From a virus, in the IMG/VR virus record IMGVR_UViG_3300042558_004148, positions 271,416-335,415 of that record: a stretch of 64,000 bases of DNA. One strand, given 5' to 3'. Below are positions 39,163 through 47,627 of this stretch, piece by piece. Made by a program: the position numbers and the translations under genes. The stretch's first letter is position 1. Each line of letters opens with the position of its first letter. The notes below the pieces were generated by a model. The model was given only the letters and a program-made list of their open reading frames with translations. It was not told the DNA's origin and did no database searches.

Positions 39163-39626
39163 TTATGCAATAGTATATAAAAGATTATAAAAGAGGCCAT
39201 CGTATTTAATATAGAAATTCGATGGCTTTTTAGTGTTTCCTTAATACCTGGAGGAGAAACCTGATAAACAGCATCAGAAAAAATATATTCCCGATCTGCT
39301 TCAGTTACATATACAGGATCGTCCGGAAATTCTTTGCTTTTTCCATTTACTGCGAAATCATCAGTAAGTAATATCTCGTCAACAAGACAGACATCCAATA
39401 ACTTGATCCTCGTTGATCTCACTGAATAATATTCAAACAATAAAACTAATAATAGGATAGTAAATAATACAATAGCTCCAGTTACAACAGATAGAAGCAG
39501 AGTCATAAATAATGAAGATATTATTAATACTGTTGGATTTATCTTAGGGAACTTAAGTATGTTGAATAATCTCCCCATCGAGACTGAGTCAAGTTTACTA
39601 TTATAATAAGATATAGAATTTGTCAT
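39150..39626 (-). CDS. Membrane protein, 158 aa
   Basis: Two adjacent hydrophobic segments (about 32-48 and 51-66), a soluble part with DDPVYVTEADREYIFSD, and a last hydrophobic stretch encoded by the terminator region. Overlaps the convergent gene by 13 bases. Unknown role. Confidence 0.6.
   Translation of the reverse strand: MTNSISYYNSKLDSVSMGRLFNILKFPKINPTVLIISSLFMTLLLSVVTGAIVLFTILLLVLLFEYYSVRSTRIKLLDVCLVDEILLTDDFAVNGKSKEFPDDPVYVTEADREYIFSDAVYQVSPPGIKETLKSHRISILNTMASFIIFYILLHNYIA
39190..39231 (+). terminator. Terminator inside the end of a convergent gene
   Basis: AGGCCATCG/CGATGGCTTTTT hairpin; it lies within the last codons of the minus-strand gene ending at 39150. Confidence 0.7.
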
Positions 39627-39678
39627 ATTTATATTTTTTATAAAAATAGTGATAATATTCGGTTTAAAAAAATATTAA

Positions 39679-40575
39679 TTAAAATATGTCGTGTTCCTTT
39701 ATGGATAATCTTCTTGCCTGTATTTTTAATTTTCTCATTGCCTTCTGGTATTTGACTCTTATATTCTCACCCGACATGGAATAAATTTTACCCATATCAG
39801 GGAATGAATGTGGATCACCATCATATTCACCAACACCATGTCTTCTAAAAACTATATCCTTCTCTGTTGGTGTTAACTTGTCAACGAGGTCATTTAGAAT
39901 TCTATTAAAATCGTTCTGTAAAACAGAGTCATCCGAGCTTTTTTCTCCTGATTCTATTATATCCAATAACGTCATTGAATCTGATTCTGATGATATTGGA
40001 TTACTAAAAGAACTTGGTCTATAGTCCGCAACAGTAGCTGAAAATAGAGCATCTCTTCTTAATGACTTGTATTTTTCTTTCTTCTCTTTTATCGAAGCAA
40101 AAGCTTCATCGAAGGTTGCATCTCTACCCTCCCGCATAGATATTTCATTAGAAGCTTCCCTCATTGCTCTTAAAACACCAATCTGATTCATTGGTAATCT
40201 AACTAATTTTTTAGATTCGCTCATGTGTGCTAGCATTTCTTTTCTGATATGCCATACAGCAAAAGAGATGAATTTGAATCCTCTAGTGGGATCGAATTTT
40301 CCGGAGGCTTCCACTAAACCTATGTTTCCTGCCGCAACTAGATCTGCATAATCTTCTGGACTGCTCGAATACATCTTAGCAACGGATAGCACAAATCTTA
40401 AATTAGCCTTAACCAATGTATCCCTTGCTTCCTGATCTCCTTCAGCAGCTAGATAAGCAATCTCAGCTTCTTTATCTGGACTCATCATCTTGTGTTGCTC
40501 AACTTCGTTGAAATAATCACCGGATGACCTGGTTAGTCTCGGTGTGAATTTTTCTGAAATTTTAAATTGTCTCAT
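39679..40575 (-). CDS. RNA polymerase sigma-70-type factor, 298 aa
   Basis: MRQFKISEKFTPR resembles the start of Bacteroidota RpoD. Region 1.2 (GDYFNEVEQHKMMSPDKEAE), region 2 (VKANLRFVLSVAKMY, DLVAAGNIGLVEASGKFDPT, GFKFISFAVWHIRKEM), region 3 (RLPMNQIG) and region 4 (LTPTEKDIVFRRHG, MSGENIRVKYQKAMRKLK) are present. It would redirect host RNA polymerase. Its own promoter is of the T-run/ATC type, so it is probably made early or middle and serves a later class such as the GATATATAG boxes. Confidence 0.9.
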   Translation of the reverse strand: MRQFKISEKFTPRLTRSSGDYFNEVEQHKMMSPDKEAEIAYLAAEGDQEARDTLVKANLRFVLSVAKMYSSSPEDYADLVAAGNIGLVEASGKFDPTRGFKFISFAVWHIRKEMLAHMSESKKLVRLPMNQIGVLRAMREASNEISMREGRDATFDEAFASIKEKKEKYKSLRRDALFSATVADYRPSSFSNPISSESDSMTLLDIIESGEKSSDDSVLQNDFNRILNDLVDKLTPTEKDIVFRRHGVGEYDGDPHSFPDMGKIYSMSGENIRVKYQKAMRKLKIQARRLSIKEHDIF

Positions 40576-40609
40576 ATTGAATTTTTAATACTTCTTCATT
40601 AATTTTTGA

Positions 40610-40642
40610 GCAAAGGTAACCACCTAATACGGATAAAAAAAA
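40610..40642 (-). promoter_or_regulatory. T-run/ATC promoter of the sigma gene
   Basis: On the minus strand T8-ATCCGTA then TTACCTTTGC, 34 bases before the sigma ATG. The only clear minus-strand member in the window. Confidence 0.75.
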
Positions 40643-40659
40643 TAATTTCATAATATTTT

Positions 40660-40669
40660 CGATATATAA
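40660..40669 (+). promoter_or_regulatory. Late-type box CGATATATAA
   Basis: 34 bases before the tagged gene at 40704; divergent from the sigma promoter. Confidence 0.45.
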
Positions 40670-40703
40670 TTAAATCGCGTATAAACAATAATATAATATA
40701 CCA

Positions 40704-41288
40704 ATGAAATACATCACCACATACGAATCAATGTCTTATACACAAAGAAATCAATCAATAAGTGAGGGTTTATCATATCACATAGATAAAAATATACCAC
40801 TTATGGAAAGTGTATATAGAATAGAATCTGAATCTTGGTTATCTATAATTAATGAGGCTAGGATTCTATGGGAGAACAACGTCATTGATCTATGTGAGGA
40901 TGATCTATTCCTAATCAGTACAGATGCTGGCAGTAAAGGTGTATATGAAAACGAAACAGTATTGCTAGATGTACCATTCTATGTTGATCATGAATTATAC
41001 GAGGCAGAATATAGGGGCAGAGATGTTGATCTGAATAAACCATTCAGAACTCCTGGAGGTCCTAGAAAATTCGCAGTGTATACAAAGAATGAATCAGGAA
41101 ATGTAATAAAGCTTGGATTTGGTCAGCCTGGTATGAGGGTTAATAATAACGATCCAGCTAAATCAAGATCATTTCAAAAAAGAATGAGGTGTGATAATCC
41201 TGGACCTAGATGGAAAGCTAGATGGTGGTCATGTAATGTTGCAAGGTATAGAAAATTACTTGGTATTAAATCTAGCAGACCATGGTAA
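40704..41288 (+). CDS. Tagged protein with CDNPGPxWKARWWSC module, 194 aa
   Basis: MKYITTYESMSYTQRNQ: tag-like start. C-terminal 70 residues (KFAVYTKNESGNVIKLGFGQ, then RMRCDNPGPRWKARWWSC) match a module I know from phage virion-type proteins, possibly DUF5872-like; the two Cys may bind metal. Overlaps the next gene. Confidence 0.7.
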   Translation: MKYITTYESMSYTQRNQSISEGLSYHIDKNIPLMESVYRIESESWLSIINEARILWENNVIDLCEDDLFLISTDAGSKGVYENETVLLDVPFYVDHELYEAEYRGRDVDLNKPFRTPGGPRKFAVYTKNESGNVIKLGFGQPGMRVNNNDPAKSRSFQKRMRCDNPGPRWKARWWSCNVARYRKLLGIKSSRPW

Positions 41289-41566
41289 AATCACCATTTA
41301 TGGAATCAGTGGTTTCCAAGGGATCTATAGAAACCGTTGTTAGAAAATTTGATAGCAATATAGACCCAAATGAACTCAAGTGGCACTGGGATAATGAGGA
41401 TAGAATAGTTTATCCTATCGGTGAAAGTGATTGGATGTTTCAGTTCGATAATGAATTACCGATTAATATTAGAGCTAAAATAAAAATACCAAAAGGTACT
41501 TGGCATAGAATAATAAAAGGAACCAGTGATCTTCAGATAATAGTTGAGAAGATTAAGGATATATAA
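41282..41566 (+). CDS. Small cupin-like protein, 94 aa
   Basis: KWHWDNEDRIVYPIGESDWM ... IPKGTWHRIIKGTSDLQI has the two strand motifs and His residues of a single-domain cupin. Start overlaps the previous stop. Ligand unknown. Confidence 0.65.
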   Translation: MVKSPFMESVVSKGSIETVVRKFDSNIDPNELKWHWDNEDRIVYPIGESDWMFQFDNELPINIRAKIKIPKGTWHRIIKGTSDLQIIVEKIKDI

Positions 41567-41582
41567 TAAAAAAATAATAGAT

Positions 41583-41879
41583 ATGGATAATATTAAGGGT
41601 TATGAATCATTCAGATCCAGTGAATCTGATATAAACGAGAGCTTCTGGAATAGTATTTTTGGTAAGCCAACAATAAAGGCTGCAACGAGAGATGCTCTAA
41701 AAACACAGGAATTTAGTGTTAGAGGAGAGGGTGAAAGATCCGAGGACAATTATATAGTTTTCAACGGAAAGAAGTTTTACCCAGATCAAATACAATATGA
41801 CGATTATCACTCAACAAAGGAACTACCAAGAGTGGAAGGTAACTTACTTATAATTGCAAATCCCGCTTGGAGTCTCTAA
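41583..41879 (+). CDS. Tagged protein, 98 aa
   Basis: MDNIKGYESFRSSESDINES: tag. ATG 41583 gives this start; an upstream frame extension overlaps the previous gene. Remainder mixed, unknown. Confidence 0.65.
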   Translation: MDNIKGYESFRSSESDINESFWNSIFGKPTIKAATRDALKTQEFSVRGEGERSEDNYIVFNGKKFYPDQIQYDDYHSTKELPRVEGNLLIIANPAWSL

Positions 41880-41910
41880 TTTAATCATATAACATAAATA
41901 ACAAATAACA

Positions 41911-42114
41911 ATGGAACACTTAAAGGAATACAACGAATATCTTCTTGAAAAGAAAGGAATCAGCCCAGCAATATACAAAGAACTTGAAATGTTTTTTGGA
42001 TCTGTTAAAAGCCCTTCATATAAGGATGCTAAATTATTTATAGCTAAAACTAATGATGGTTGGGAACTTTCGGAAGAGGATTATAAAGAGGCTAAATCTA
42101 AATTTAAAGGATAA
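41911..42114 (+). CDS. Tagged small protein, 67 aa
   Basis: MEHLKEYNEYLLEKKGISPA: tag ending in LLE. Short helical mature part. Three bases before the next ATG. Confidence 0.65.
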   Translation: MEHLKEYNEYLLEKKGISPAIYKELEMFFGSVKSPSYKDAKLFIAKTNDGWELSEEDYKEAKSKFKG

Positions 42115-42117
42115 AAT

Positions 42118-42699
42118 ATGAAATTTGTAAAATTATACGAAGATTTCGATCTGGATGATTTTATGAAAAATCCTGGTACATATTTTCATTCCGACGATTC
42201 AAAGGAAGTCGAGGATGGCGATTATATAACTTCATATAGAGGTATAGGTCAGGTTCTTGGTAAGGAGGGTGATTTTTTAAGGATACAGCTTATGGATGGT
42301 CCTAGAAATGTGGTAAGGGTTCCTTATGATATGGTAAGAAAAATAAAAAAATCAGAAGCTGAGGAGGCTGCTAATTCACTACCAAAAACGAAGGATGAAT
42401 TGAAGCTTATGAATAGCGAACTTTCTAAATATACTGAAACTGTAGTAACCACTGACGATAATGATAATGAGGTACTATCTGGAAATATAACATCATCCAT
42501 AGAATATCTTGAAGCAATACTGATTGATGTCATTTCATTATCGAAGAAAGACGCATATACAACATTCTATCCAGAGTATTCGCTTCTGGTATCAAATGTT
42601 GCAGAACTAGCACAGCTTATACTACAAACTACAAACGACGAAACAAAACAAAATTCGGTTGATGTTATTCTGGATAAATTCTATGAAATCTCCAATTAA
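42118..42699 (+). CDS. Tagged protein, 193 aa
   Basis: MKFVKLYEDFDLDDFMKNPG: tag with LYE. Middle part beta-rich (GQVLGKEGDFLRIQLMDG, KOW-like), C-terminal half helical. Unknown role. Confidence 0.7.
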   Translation: MKFVKLYEDFDLDDFMKNPGTYFHSDDSKEVEDGDYITSYRGIGQVLGKEGDFLRIQLMDGPRNVVRVPYDMVRKIKKSEAEEAANSLPKTKDELKLMNSELSKYTETVVTTDDNDNEVLSGNITSSIEYLEAILIDVISLSKKDAYTTFYPEYSLLVSNVAELAQLILQTTNDETKQNSVDVILDKFYEISN

Positions 42700-42711
42700 T
42701 TAAAATTAAAT

Positions 42712-42951
42712 ATGTCAAGAACATTTTACTCTAGATACGTCAAGGGTGATAATACAATTATTGAGGTATCTTCCTCCGATACTCAATATATTGAATCTTT
42801 AAAAAATTTTACAGATTCGTACAACAGGGAAAAAATCAGGACAGAAATTGTTAACGAGGGTAGAATTAAATCAATCCAAATTATTTTAGATAATGAAACA
42901 TGTGTGGATGCTGAATCTATCATTCACGAAATAATGGAATATGTCCCATGA
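42712..42951 (+). CDS. Small hypothetical protein, 79 aa
   Basis: Alpha/beta, no tag. ATGA overlap with the next gene. Unknown role. Confidence 0.6.
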   Translation: MSRTFYSRYVKGDNTIIEVSSSDTQYIESLKNFTDSYNREKIRTEIVNEGRIKSIQIILDNETCVDAESIIHEIMEYVP

Positions 42952-43109
42952 AAAAAATATCTATTGATAGTCTAAGAAAAATTAATCTGGATCATCTCAT
43001 ATTTTTAGCATTTGCTGGGCCAGAAGCTTTGGATGGCTATATACACATTAGAAACATAGCTAAAGAAAAAGCTAAAAAAATAATACTAACAAAAAAGCCG
43101 ATTAAATAA
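42948..43109 (+). CDS. Small basic protein, 53 aa
   Basis: Start inside the previous stop codon region. Lys-rich C-terminus (IAKEKAKKIILTKKPIK), whose last codons form part of the terminator. Confidence 0.6.
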   Translation: MKKISIDSLRKINLDHLIFLAFAGPEALDGYIHIRNIAKEKAKKIILTKKPIK

Positions 43110-43127
43110 TTTAATCGGCTTTTTCTT
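43091..43127 (+). terminator. Bidirectional terminator
   Basis: AAAGCCGATTAAAT/ATTTAATCGGCTTT hairpin with A-run and T-run, between convergent genes. Confidence 0.85.
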
Positions 43128-43143
43128 TTATGTGAAATTTAAT

Positions 43144-44538
43144 TTATGCTAATTCGATGTCCCATACAAGATCTTCAAATATAAAATGTGAATCCTCGAA
43201 TGAATTACATGTTGATTCCCAAACTGCTTTACCTGTATTGTACATCTGAGTAAAGAAATCTGTAGTTGCTTTAGCAGCTTCGTCATATGCGCTACTAAGT
43301 GCTTTACCTGCATCTGATAGCATTTTCTTACCTCCATTGTAAGCATTGGTAGTAAATTTAACTGATGCATCCCAACCAGCTTTAATAGTTTTGGCGAAAT
43401 CTGCTGCTCCGTCCTTAACATTCTTACCAATCCAAGCCATTCCTCCAGCAATCACTGCTGCTCCGTCCTTAGCTCCCTGAACTATTGTTTTTAATGCTGG
43501 TGACAAGAAAGTAGCTACTGATTTAAAAGCACTAACTGCTAGACCAGTAAGAACATATCCCAATGTTTTAGCTCCTGCTTTAATACCATCGAAAAAGGCT
43601 GTTGCCCCTTGTACTGTTGATTTAAGTGCCTTAGCTGAATCCTGAGCAAATTTGGTGAAGAATGCATTAGCTTTATCTGAAACCTTTTTATAGATGGCTG
43701 CACCTTTTATAGAAGCCCAATTCGCGATAGAAGCTAATCCTTGAATAGCTGCACCTGCCGTGTACATAACACCATCTGCAAGGAATTTAGAAGCAGATGC
43801 TACAGCAGATAAAATAGCCATTGCACCATCCAAAGCCATAACAACAGCTCCAGTTACAGTATAAACTATAGCCTTACCAACTGCAGTTGCTGCATTTTTA
43901 ATAAATGCTAAGTTAGCATCCAATAGTGTTGTACCCTCTAGTGCTTTTACTTGTGTGGCTGCATCTTTTTTAGGTATACATATAACTAATGTTTTGCTAC
44001 CGTATTTAACAACCGTTATAGATTGATAGATTTTAAGAAGAATTGGGTTAATCCCAGCTTTTTTAGCATCTTCAGCAGTTTTTACATTGTATCTTTTCAC
44101 TATATCAGCATCTTGCTTAGCAGTATCCTTTATTGATTTAGATAATTCTAATAATTTTCTAAGCGTTTGAACTCCAACAATACCATCAACGGTAAGTTTG
44201 TTAGTTTTCTGGAATTCCTTAACCTTAGCTTCAGTAGCTGAACCGAATGCTCCATCAGCCTCTTTAGCGCTCATTCCTAGGTCCTTTTGTAATTCAGTAA
44301 CCCTCTTACTCTTCTCGCCTTTTTTTAGAGGTTTGAATTCACTTGGTGTTGGTCCAGCCTCATCAACAGGCTTTTCTTCGGTTGGTGCTAATAGGTCTGC
44401 AATTTTTTCCGCATCAGCAGCGGGAGCAAATGGATCGAATAATAAAGGATCCTCTGCTTTTACTTCTGATTCGTTAATAAATCCATATGATTCATATAGG
44501 TGCTCGAAATCAGAAAATGATAATAATTTGTTTTCCAT
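43144..44538 (-). CDS. Tagged peptidoglycan-binding and tape-like protein, 464 aa
   Basis: MENKLLSFSDFEHLYESYGF: tag ending in LYE. Residues about 68-132 form a PG_binding_1 domain (LKKGEKSKRVTELQKDLGMS, then DGAFGSATEAKVKEFQK and DGIVGVQTLRKLL). From about 200 on, long Ala/Gly-rich helices with hydrophobic stretches (GKAIVYTVTGAVVMALDGAM) look like a membrane-inserting or tape-measure-like segment. I infer an injected protein that spans the envelope. Confidence 0.75.
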   Translation of the reverse strand: MENKLLSFSDFEHLYESYGFINESEVKAEDPLLFDPFAPAADAEKIADLLAPTEEKPVDEAGPTPSEFKPLKKGEKSKRVTELQKDLGMSAKEADGAFGSATEAKVKEFQKTNKLTVDGIVGVQTLRKLLELSKSIKDTAKQDADIVKRYNVKTAEDAKKAGINPILLKIYQSITVVKYGSKTLVICIPKKDAATQVKALEGTTLLDANLAFIKNAATAVGKAIVYTVTGAVVMALDGAMAILSAVASASKFLADGVMYTAGAAIQGLASIANWASIKGAAIYKKVSDKANAFFTKFAQDSAKALKSTVQGATAFFDGIKAGAKTLGYVLTGLAVSAFKSVATFLSPALKTIVQGAKDGAAVIAGGMAWIGKNVKDGAADFAKTIKAGWDASVKFTTNAYNGGKKMLSDAGKALSSAYDEAAKATTDFFTQMYNTGKAVWESTCNSFEDSHFIFEDLVWDIELA

Positions 44539-44563
44539 GTCTAAATTTATTTTTTACTATAAA

Positions 44564-44573
44564 CTATATATCA
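44564..44573 (-). promoter_or_regulatory. Late-type box TGATATATAG
   Basis: Minus strand, 25 bases before the PG-binding gene; divergent from the T-run promoter at 44592. Confidence 0.5.
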
Positions 44574-44591
44574 AAAATAAATTACAAATAT

Positions 44592-44624
44592 TTTTTTTAT
44601 ACCGGGAAGGTTTAATATATTTGC
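44592..44624 (+). promoter_or_regulatory. T-run promoter abutting a start codon
   Basis: T8-ATACCGG with -7 box ATATATTTG, then four bases and ATG 44628: leaderless arrangement. Confidence 0.65.
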
Positions 44625-44627
44625 AAT

Positions 44628-45302
44628 ATGAAAAAACAAATATTATTACTTGTCGTGTTTTTATCTTGTACATTATTATATGCACAGAATAGAACTTTCA
44701 GCTCCTCTGATGTTGATATAGCTACAATAGGATTTTCAAATGATCTGTCCGTGTATACTTCATATGGATCTAATGAAATTCATCGCGAACATTTTTTAGA
44801 TAGTGTTGCTAAGGTTAGGGTTAATTATTTTTCCAGTGTCCTTATAGAAACTGGCAGAAGATTTTCATTATGTAGTTTAGTTGAAAATATACCGGCAAAT
44901 AATTATGGGCATTCTAGATATTTCGGAAACGATAAACTATTTAAAGAACCAGCTGGTTGCAGATATCCTAATCCTTTACCTTTAATAGAAAACGCGAATA
45001 CAAAGGTAACCGCAGAAATTATGCAGCAAACATCATGGACAAAATCAAGCGAATATAAATATACAGATGCGCAACTTATAAAGATGTCGTTGCTTGCTAT
45101 CGGTAATAAATTCGGTAAAGATTTTATTTTGGATGGTTATAAGGAATCATCTTCCCATAGGAATGCAATAAAGAAATATGCAAAAGGTGCATATGGTTCT
45201 TATACGAAAGCTATAATCTCAAGAAAAAGAAATGAATTAGAAAATGTTTGGATTTATGAGGTAGTTATCTATAATCTAACTGTTTTTTCCAAACCCGCTT
45301 AA
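44628..45302 (+). CDS. Secreted CAP-like protein, 224 aa
   Basis: Signal peptide (residues 1-21, LLYAQ cut site). The region ESSSHRNAIKKYAKGAYGSY with a later EVVIYNLTVF is a diverged CAP/SCP-like pattern; a paralogue with a clearer CAP domain lies at 49986 with the same promoter spacing. CAP proteins are secreted, functions diverse; a phage role outside the cell or on the host surface is a guess. Confidence 0.55.
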   Translation: MKKQILLLVVFLSCTLLYAQNRTFSSSDVDIATIGFSNDLSVYTSYGSNEIHREHFLDSVAKVRVNYFSSVLIETGRRFSLCSLVENIPANNYGHSRYFGNDKLFKEPAGCRYPNPLPLIENANTKVTAEIMQQTSWTKSSEYKYTDAQLIKMSLLAIGNKFGKDFILDGYKESSSHRNAIKKYAKGAYGSYTKAIISRKRNELENVWIYEVVIYNLTVFSKPA

Positions 45303-45800
45303 TTATCTTAGCGTAAGTAGATATCTAGTTTGATCAACCAATGCTACAATTTCATCTAATATATTAAATATTTCGCTATCTGAATTCTCGTCTAATAATG
45401 CTCTACAATCAATAGCATAGCATTTATGCATAACATCCATAAATTTTTTAAGATCACATTTTTCAGGATCATTAAAATTCATTATTTTAATGCTAAGATT
45501 ATCGTCAGATAAAACTGGCTTACCATACTTACCCATTATAACTTCAGCAAGACTGTCGCTGAGATCAAGGAATTTTCCAAATAACTTATCTAATGCCTTG
45601 TGCTGTCCGTAAGTATATGCTTGCCAATGTAGCAATTTTATCTGGGCAGTATTTTGCATTATCATCTTAAATATATGGCCATATTTATTTGCTTCCTCAG
45701 ATGAAACGTTATCTTCTGGCTTCTTATTAGCAACCATATCCATATTTGCTGGATTCTTAATCACGTCTCCAAATGCGCTAAGGTTTAAAATTCCGTCCAT
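45303..45800 (-). CDS. DUF5856-like ferritin-fold protein, 165 aa
   Basis: KMIMQNTAQIKLLHWQAYTY then GQHKALDKLFGKFLDLSDSL is the helix pair of a family often found in myoviruses, similar in shape to Dps/ferritin helices (HW...H). Not tagged, but preceded by a late-type box. Role unknown; nucleic-acid or oxidative-stress link only by analogy. Confidence 0.7.
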   Translation of the reverse strand: MDGILNLSAFGDVIKNPANMDMVANKKPEDNVSSEEANKYGHIFKMIMQNTAQIKLLHWQAYTYGQHKALDKLFGKFLDLSDSLAEVIMGKYGKPVLSDDNLSIKIMNFNDPEKCDLKKFMDVMHKCYAIDCRALLDENSDSEIFNILDEIVALVDQTRYLLTLR

Positions 45801-45819
45801 TATTTAATGTATATTTTAA

Positions 45820-45829
45820 CTATATATCA
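45820..45829 (-). promoter_or_regulatory. Late-type box TGATATATAG
   Basis: Minus strand, 19 bases before the DUF5856-like gene; it overlaps the last codons of the upstream gene. Confidence 0.5.
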
Positions 45830-46233
45830 CCAATTGGATTTATTTTATTTACTATTGATGTTGTTGATAAATTGGGGATTTTGGTAAAAAATTCAACATT
45901 GCATAAATTTGATCCGGTTATCTTTCTCCCAATATATTCATCGCCTATTATTATCAGATCCACATTTTTTTCGACCAGCTTATCGCACATTTCAATTTCA
46001 CTAGAAAAAACGACGACCTCATCAACATATCGTATCGATTCAAGTATAATCTTTCTGTTATTTTGGTTGTTTATAGGTCTATCCTTACCCTTCAGAATTG
46101 ATACTCTTTCATCGGAATCTATACCAACAATAAGTAGATCCCCCCTGGATCTTGCATATTTTAGAATCTCTATATGCCCGGGATGTATTATATCGAAGCA
46201 TCCGTTGACCCATATTATTTTCTTTTTCTCCAT
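45820..46233 (-). CDS. Cytidylyltransferase-like nucleotidyltransferase, 137 aa
   Basis: WVNGCFDIIHPGHIEILKYA holds the HxGH signature of the glycerol-phosphate/RfaE cytidylyltransferase family; later VGIDSDERVSILKGKDRPIN and FFTKIPNLSTTSIVNKI fit the second nucleotide-binding motif. Such enzymes activate a phosphorylated sugar or alcohol with CTP or ATP. Phage substrate unknown; perhaps sugar or NAD chemistry. Confidence 0.85.
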   Translation of the reverse strand: MEKKKIIWVNGCFDIIHPGHIEILKYARSRGDLLIVGIDSDERVSILKGKDRPINNQNNRKIILESIRYVDEVVVFSSEIEMCDKLVEKNVDLIIIGDEYIGRKITGSNLCNVEFFTKIPNLSTTSIVNKINPIGDI

Positions 46234-46283
46234 GCAGGAAACTTTTTATTGTTATAGATCTTATATAGATATATTATTTCACT

Positions 46284-46736
46284 ATGGGATGGCGTAATTT
46301 TTCAACGCATAAAGAGATTGAGCTAAAAGAATATTTAGAGGAGTGGTTATTCGAAAATCCGGATCATCTAATTTACATTGGCTGTGATTCTCATAATGAT
46401 ATGGCTAATACAAATTTTGCAACTGTCATAGTACTTCATCATTATTCCAAAGGCGGACACGTTTTATATAATAAGGAGATAATACCAAGGGTCACTTCAG
46501 CACACGAAAGACTATGGAAAGAGGTTGAGTATAGTGTAAATGCTGCTAAAAAATTAATAGAGTGGGGAATACAATCTCCTGAATACATAGACATTGATAT
46601 GAATCCAGACCCTAAATATCAGTCAAATCAAATGCTTAGAGCTGCGGTTGGATTGGTTGAATCTGAGGGAATGAAAGCAAGATATAAAACACTTTCCCCA
46701 TGGTCAATATCAATAGCTGATGTTATCTGTAGATAA
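46284..46736 (+). CDS. RNase H-like protein (DUF458/YkuK type), 150 aa
   Basis: LIYIGCDSHNDMANTNFATV then IVLHHYSKGGHVLYNK and IDIDMNPDPKY match the RNaseH_like (YkuK) family; Asp in GCDSH and the IDIDMN Asp could be catalytic. Nuclease activity is unproven in this family. Confidence 0.75.
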   Translation: MGWRNFSTHKEIELKEYLEEWLFENPDHLIYIGCDSHNDMANTNFATVIVLHHYSKGGHVLYNKEIIPRVTSAHERLWKEVEYSVNAAKKLIEWGIQSPEYIDIDMNPDPKYQSNQMLRAAVGLVESEGMKARYKTLSPWSISIADVICR

Positions 46737-46744
46737 ATACCATT

Positions 46745-47212
46745 ATGGAGGTAGAAAAGGGCATAGTAACATTTAGTTCACAAATAGATAGCGAATATAC
46801 GGTTTTCATAGTATATGAGGAAAGCGAAAAATATCCAGCATTCAGAGAAATTTTCGAGCTACTTGATGATAGTGTTGGATTCCTAGATTTCAAGGGTAAG
46901 CTTATTTTCATAGATGGCGAGTGTAAAGATCTAACATTGGACCATATCATAGCAGTACAAGCACATGAGATATGTCATTTTATACTCCAGCATAATAATG
47001 GTGATTATAGTGAGGATAGAATGGAAATAGAAGCTGATATGGCATCAATAGAAATGCTTAATTGTATGGAAATGTATATTCCGGCAGATCTTATAAAGGA
47101 GAGGCTGCTTGAGAGGTATGGAATATTATACTCAACTGATAGCTTAGATTTTATATTATCTCCAGATAAAAGACTCATATTCAATGAATATCTAAAAAAA
47201 ATTAAAAAATAG
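46745..47212 (+). CDS. Zincin-type metalloprotease-like protein, 155 aa
   Basis: VQAHEICHFILQHN has the HExxH motif (about residue 78) and MEIEADMASIEML supplies the downstream Glu/Asp as third ligand, as in IrrE/ImmA-like and small zincin families. ImmA-type proteases cleave repressors; target here unknown. Confidence 0.7.
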   Translation: MEVEKGIVTFSSQIDSEYTVFIVYEESEKYPAFREIFELLDDSVGFLDFKGKLIFIDGECKDLTLDHIIAVQAHEICHFILQHNNGDYSEDRMEIEADMASIEMLNCMEMYIPADLIKERLLERYGILYSTDSLDFILSPDKRLIFNEYLKKIKK

Positions 47213-47221
47213 GATAAATAA

Positions 47222-47254
47222 TTTTTTTATATCGTGAAATATTATTATCTTTAC
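47222..47254 (+). promoter_or_regulatory. T-run promoter of a tRNA cluster
   Basis: T7-ATATCGT with -7 box TTATCTTTAC, 31 bases before tRNA-Arg. Confidence 0.65.
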
Positions 47255-47285
47255 GTCATACAAATAAGACACAATGAAAACTAAA

Positions 47286-47359
47286 GGCCCCGTAGCTCAG
47301 CTGGATAGAGCAATTCACTTCTAATGAATAGGTCACACGTTCGAATCGTGTCGGGGTCA
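47286..47359 (+). tRNA. tRNA-Arg (TCT)
   Basis: Acceptor GGCCCCG/CGGGGTC, anticodon stem ATTCA/TGAAT with loop CTTCTAA. No encoded CCA. Confidence 0.95.
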
Positions 47360-47367
47360 CAAAAAAT

Positions 47368-47449
47368 GCTCCTTTGGTGGAATTGGTAGACACGCTAGAC
47401 TTAGGATCTAGTGCCGAGAGGTGTGAGAGTTCGAGTCTCTCAGGGAGTA
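47368..47449 (+). tRNA. tRNA-Leu (TAG)
   Basis: Type II with variable arm; anticodon stem CTAGA/TCTAG, loop CTTAGGA. A second Leu-TAG lies at 61566. Confidence 0.95.
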
Positions 47450-47455
47450 CAACGG

Positions 47456-47501
47456 CTTTGATGGAGAGCCAAAAGTAGGTGATGAACCTACGTCCATCAA
47501 A
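47456..47501 (+). ncRNA. Structured spacer between tRNAs
   Basis: TTTGATGGA pairs with TCCATCAAA and encloses a second hairpin GTAGGT/ACCTAC. Not a tRNA and has no T-run. Confidence 0.5.
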
Positions 47502-47503
47502 AA

Positions 47504-47577
47504 GGTCTTGTAGCTCAGTTGGTTAGAGCACCGCACTCATAATGCGTAGGTCCCTGGTTCGAGTCCAGGCTGGACCA
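47504..47577 (+). tRNA. tRNA with CAT anticodon (Met or Ile)
   Basis: Acceptor GGTCTTG/CTGGACC with G1-C72, so elongator-type; loop CTCATAA. A lysidine-modified Ile tRNA is also possible since no other Ile tRNA is seen. Confidence 0.9.
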
Positions 47578-47580
47578 CTA

Positions 47581-47610
47581 AATCCCGCCCAATAAGGGTG
47601 GGATTTTTTA
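47581..47610 (+). terminator. Terminator of the tRNA cluster
   Basis: AATCCCGCCC/GGGTGGGATT hairpin with six T. Confidence 0.85.
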
Positions 47611-47627
47611 TTAAAAATAATTTTAAT

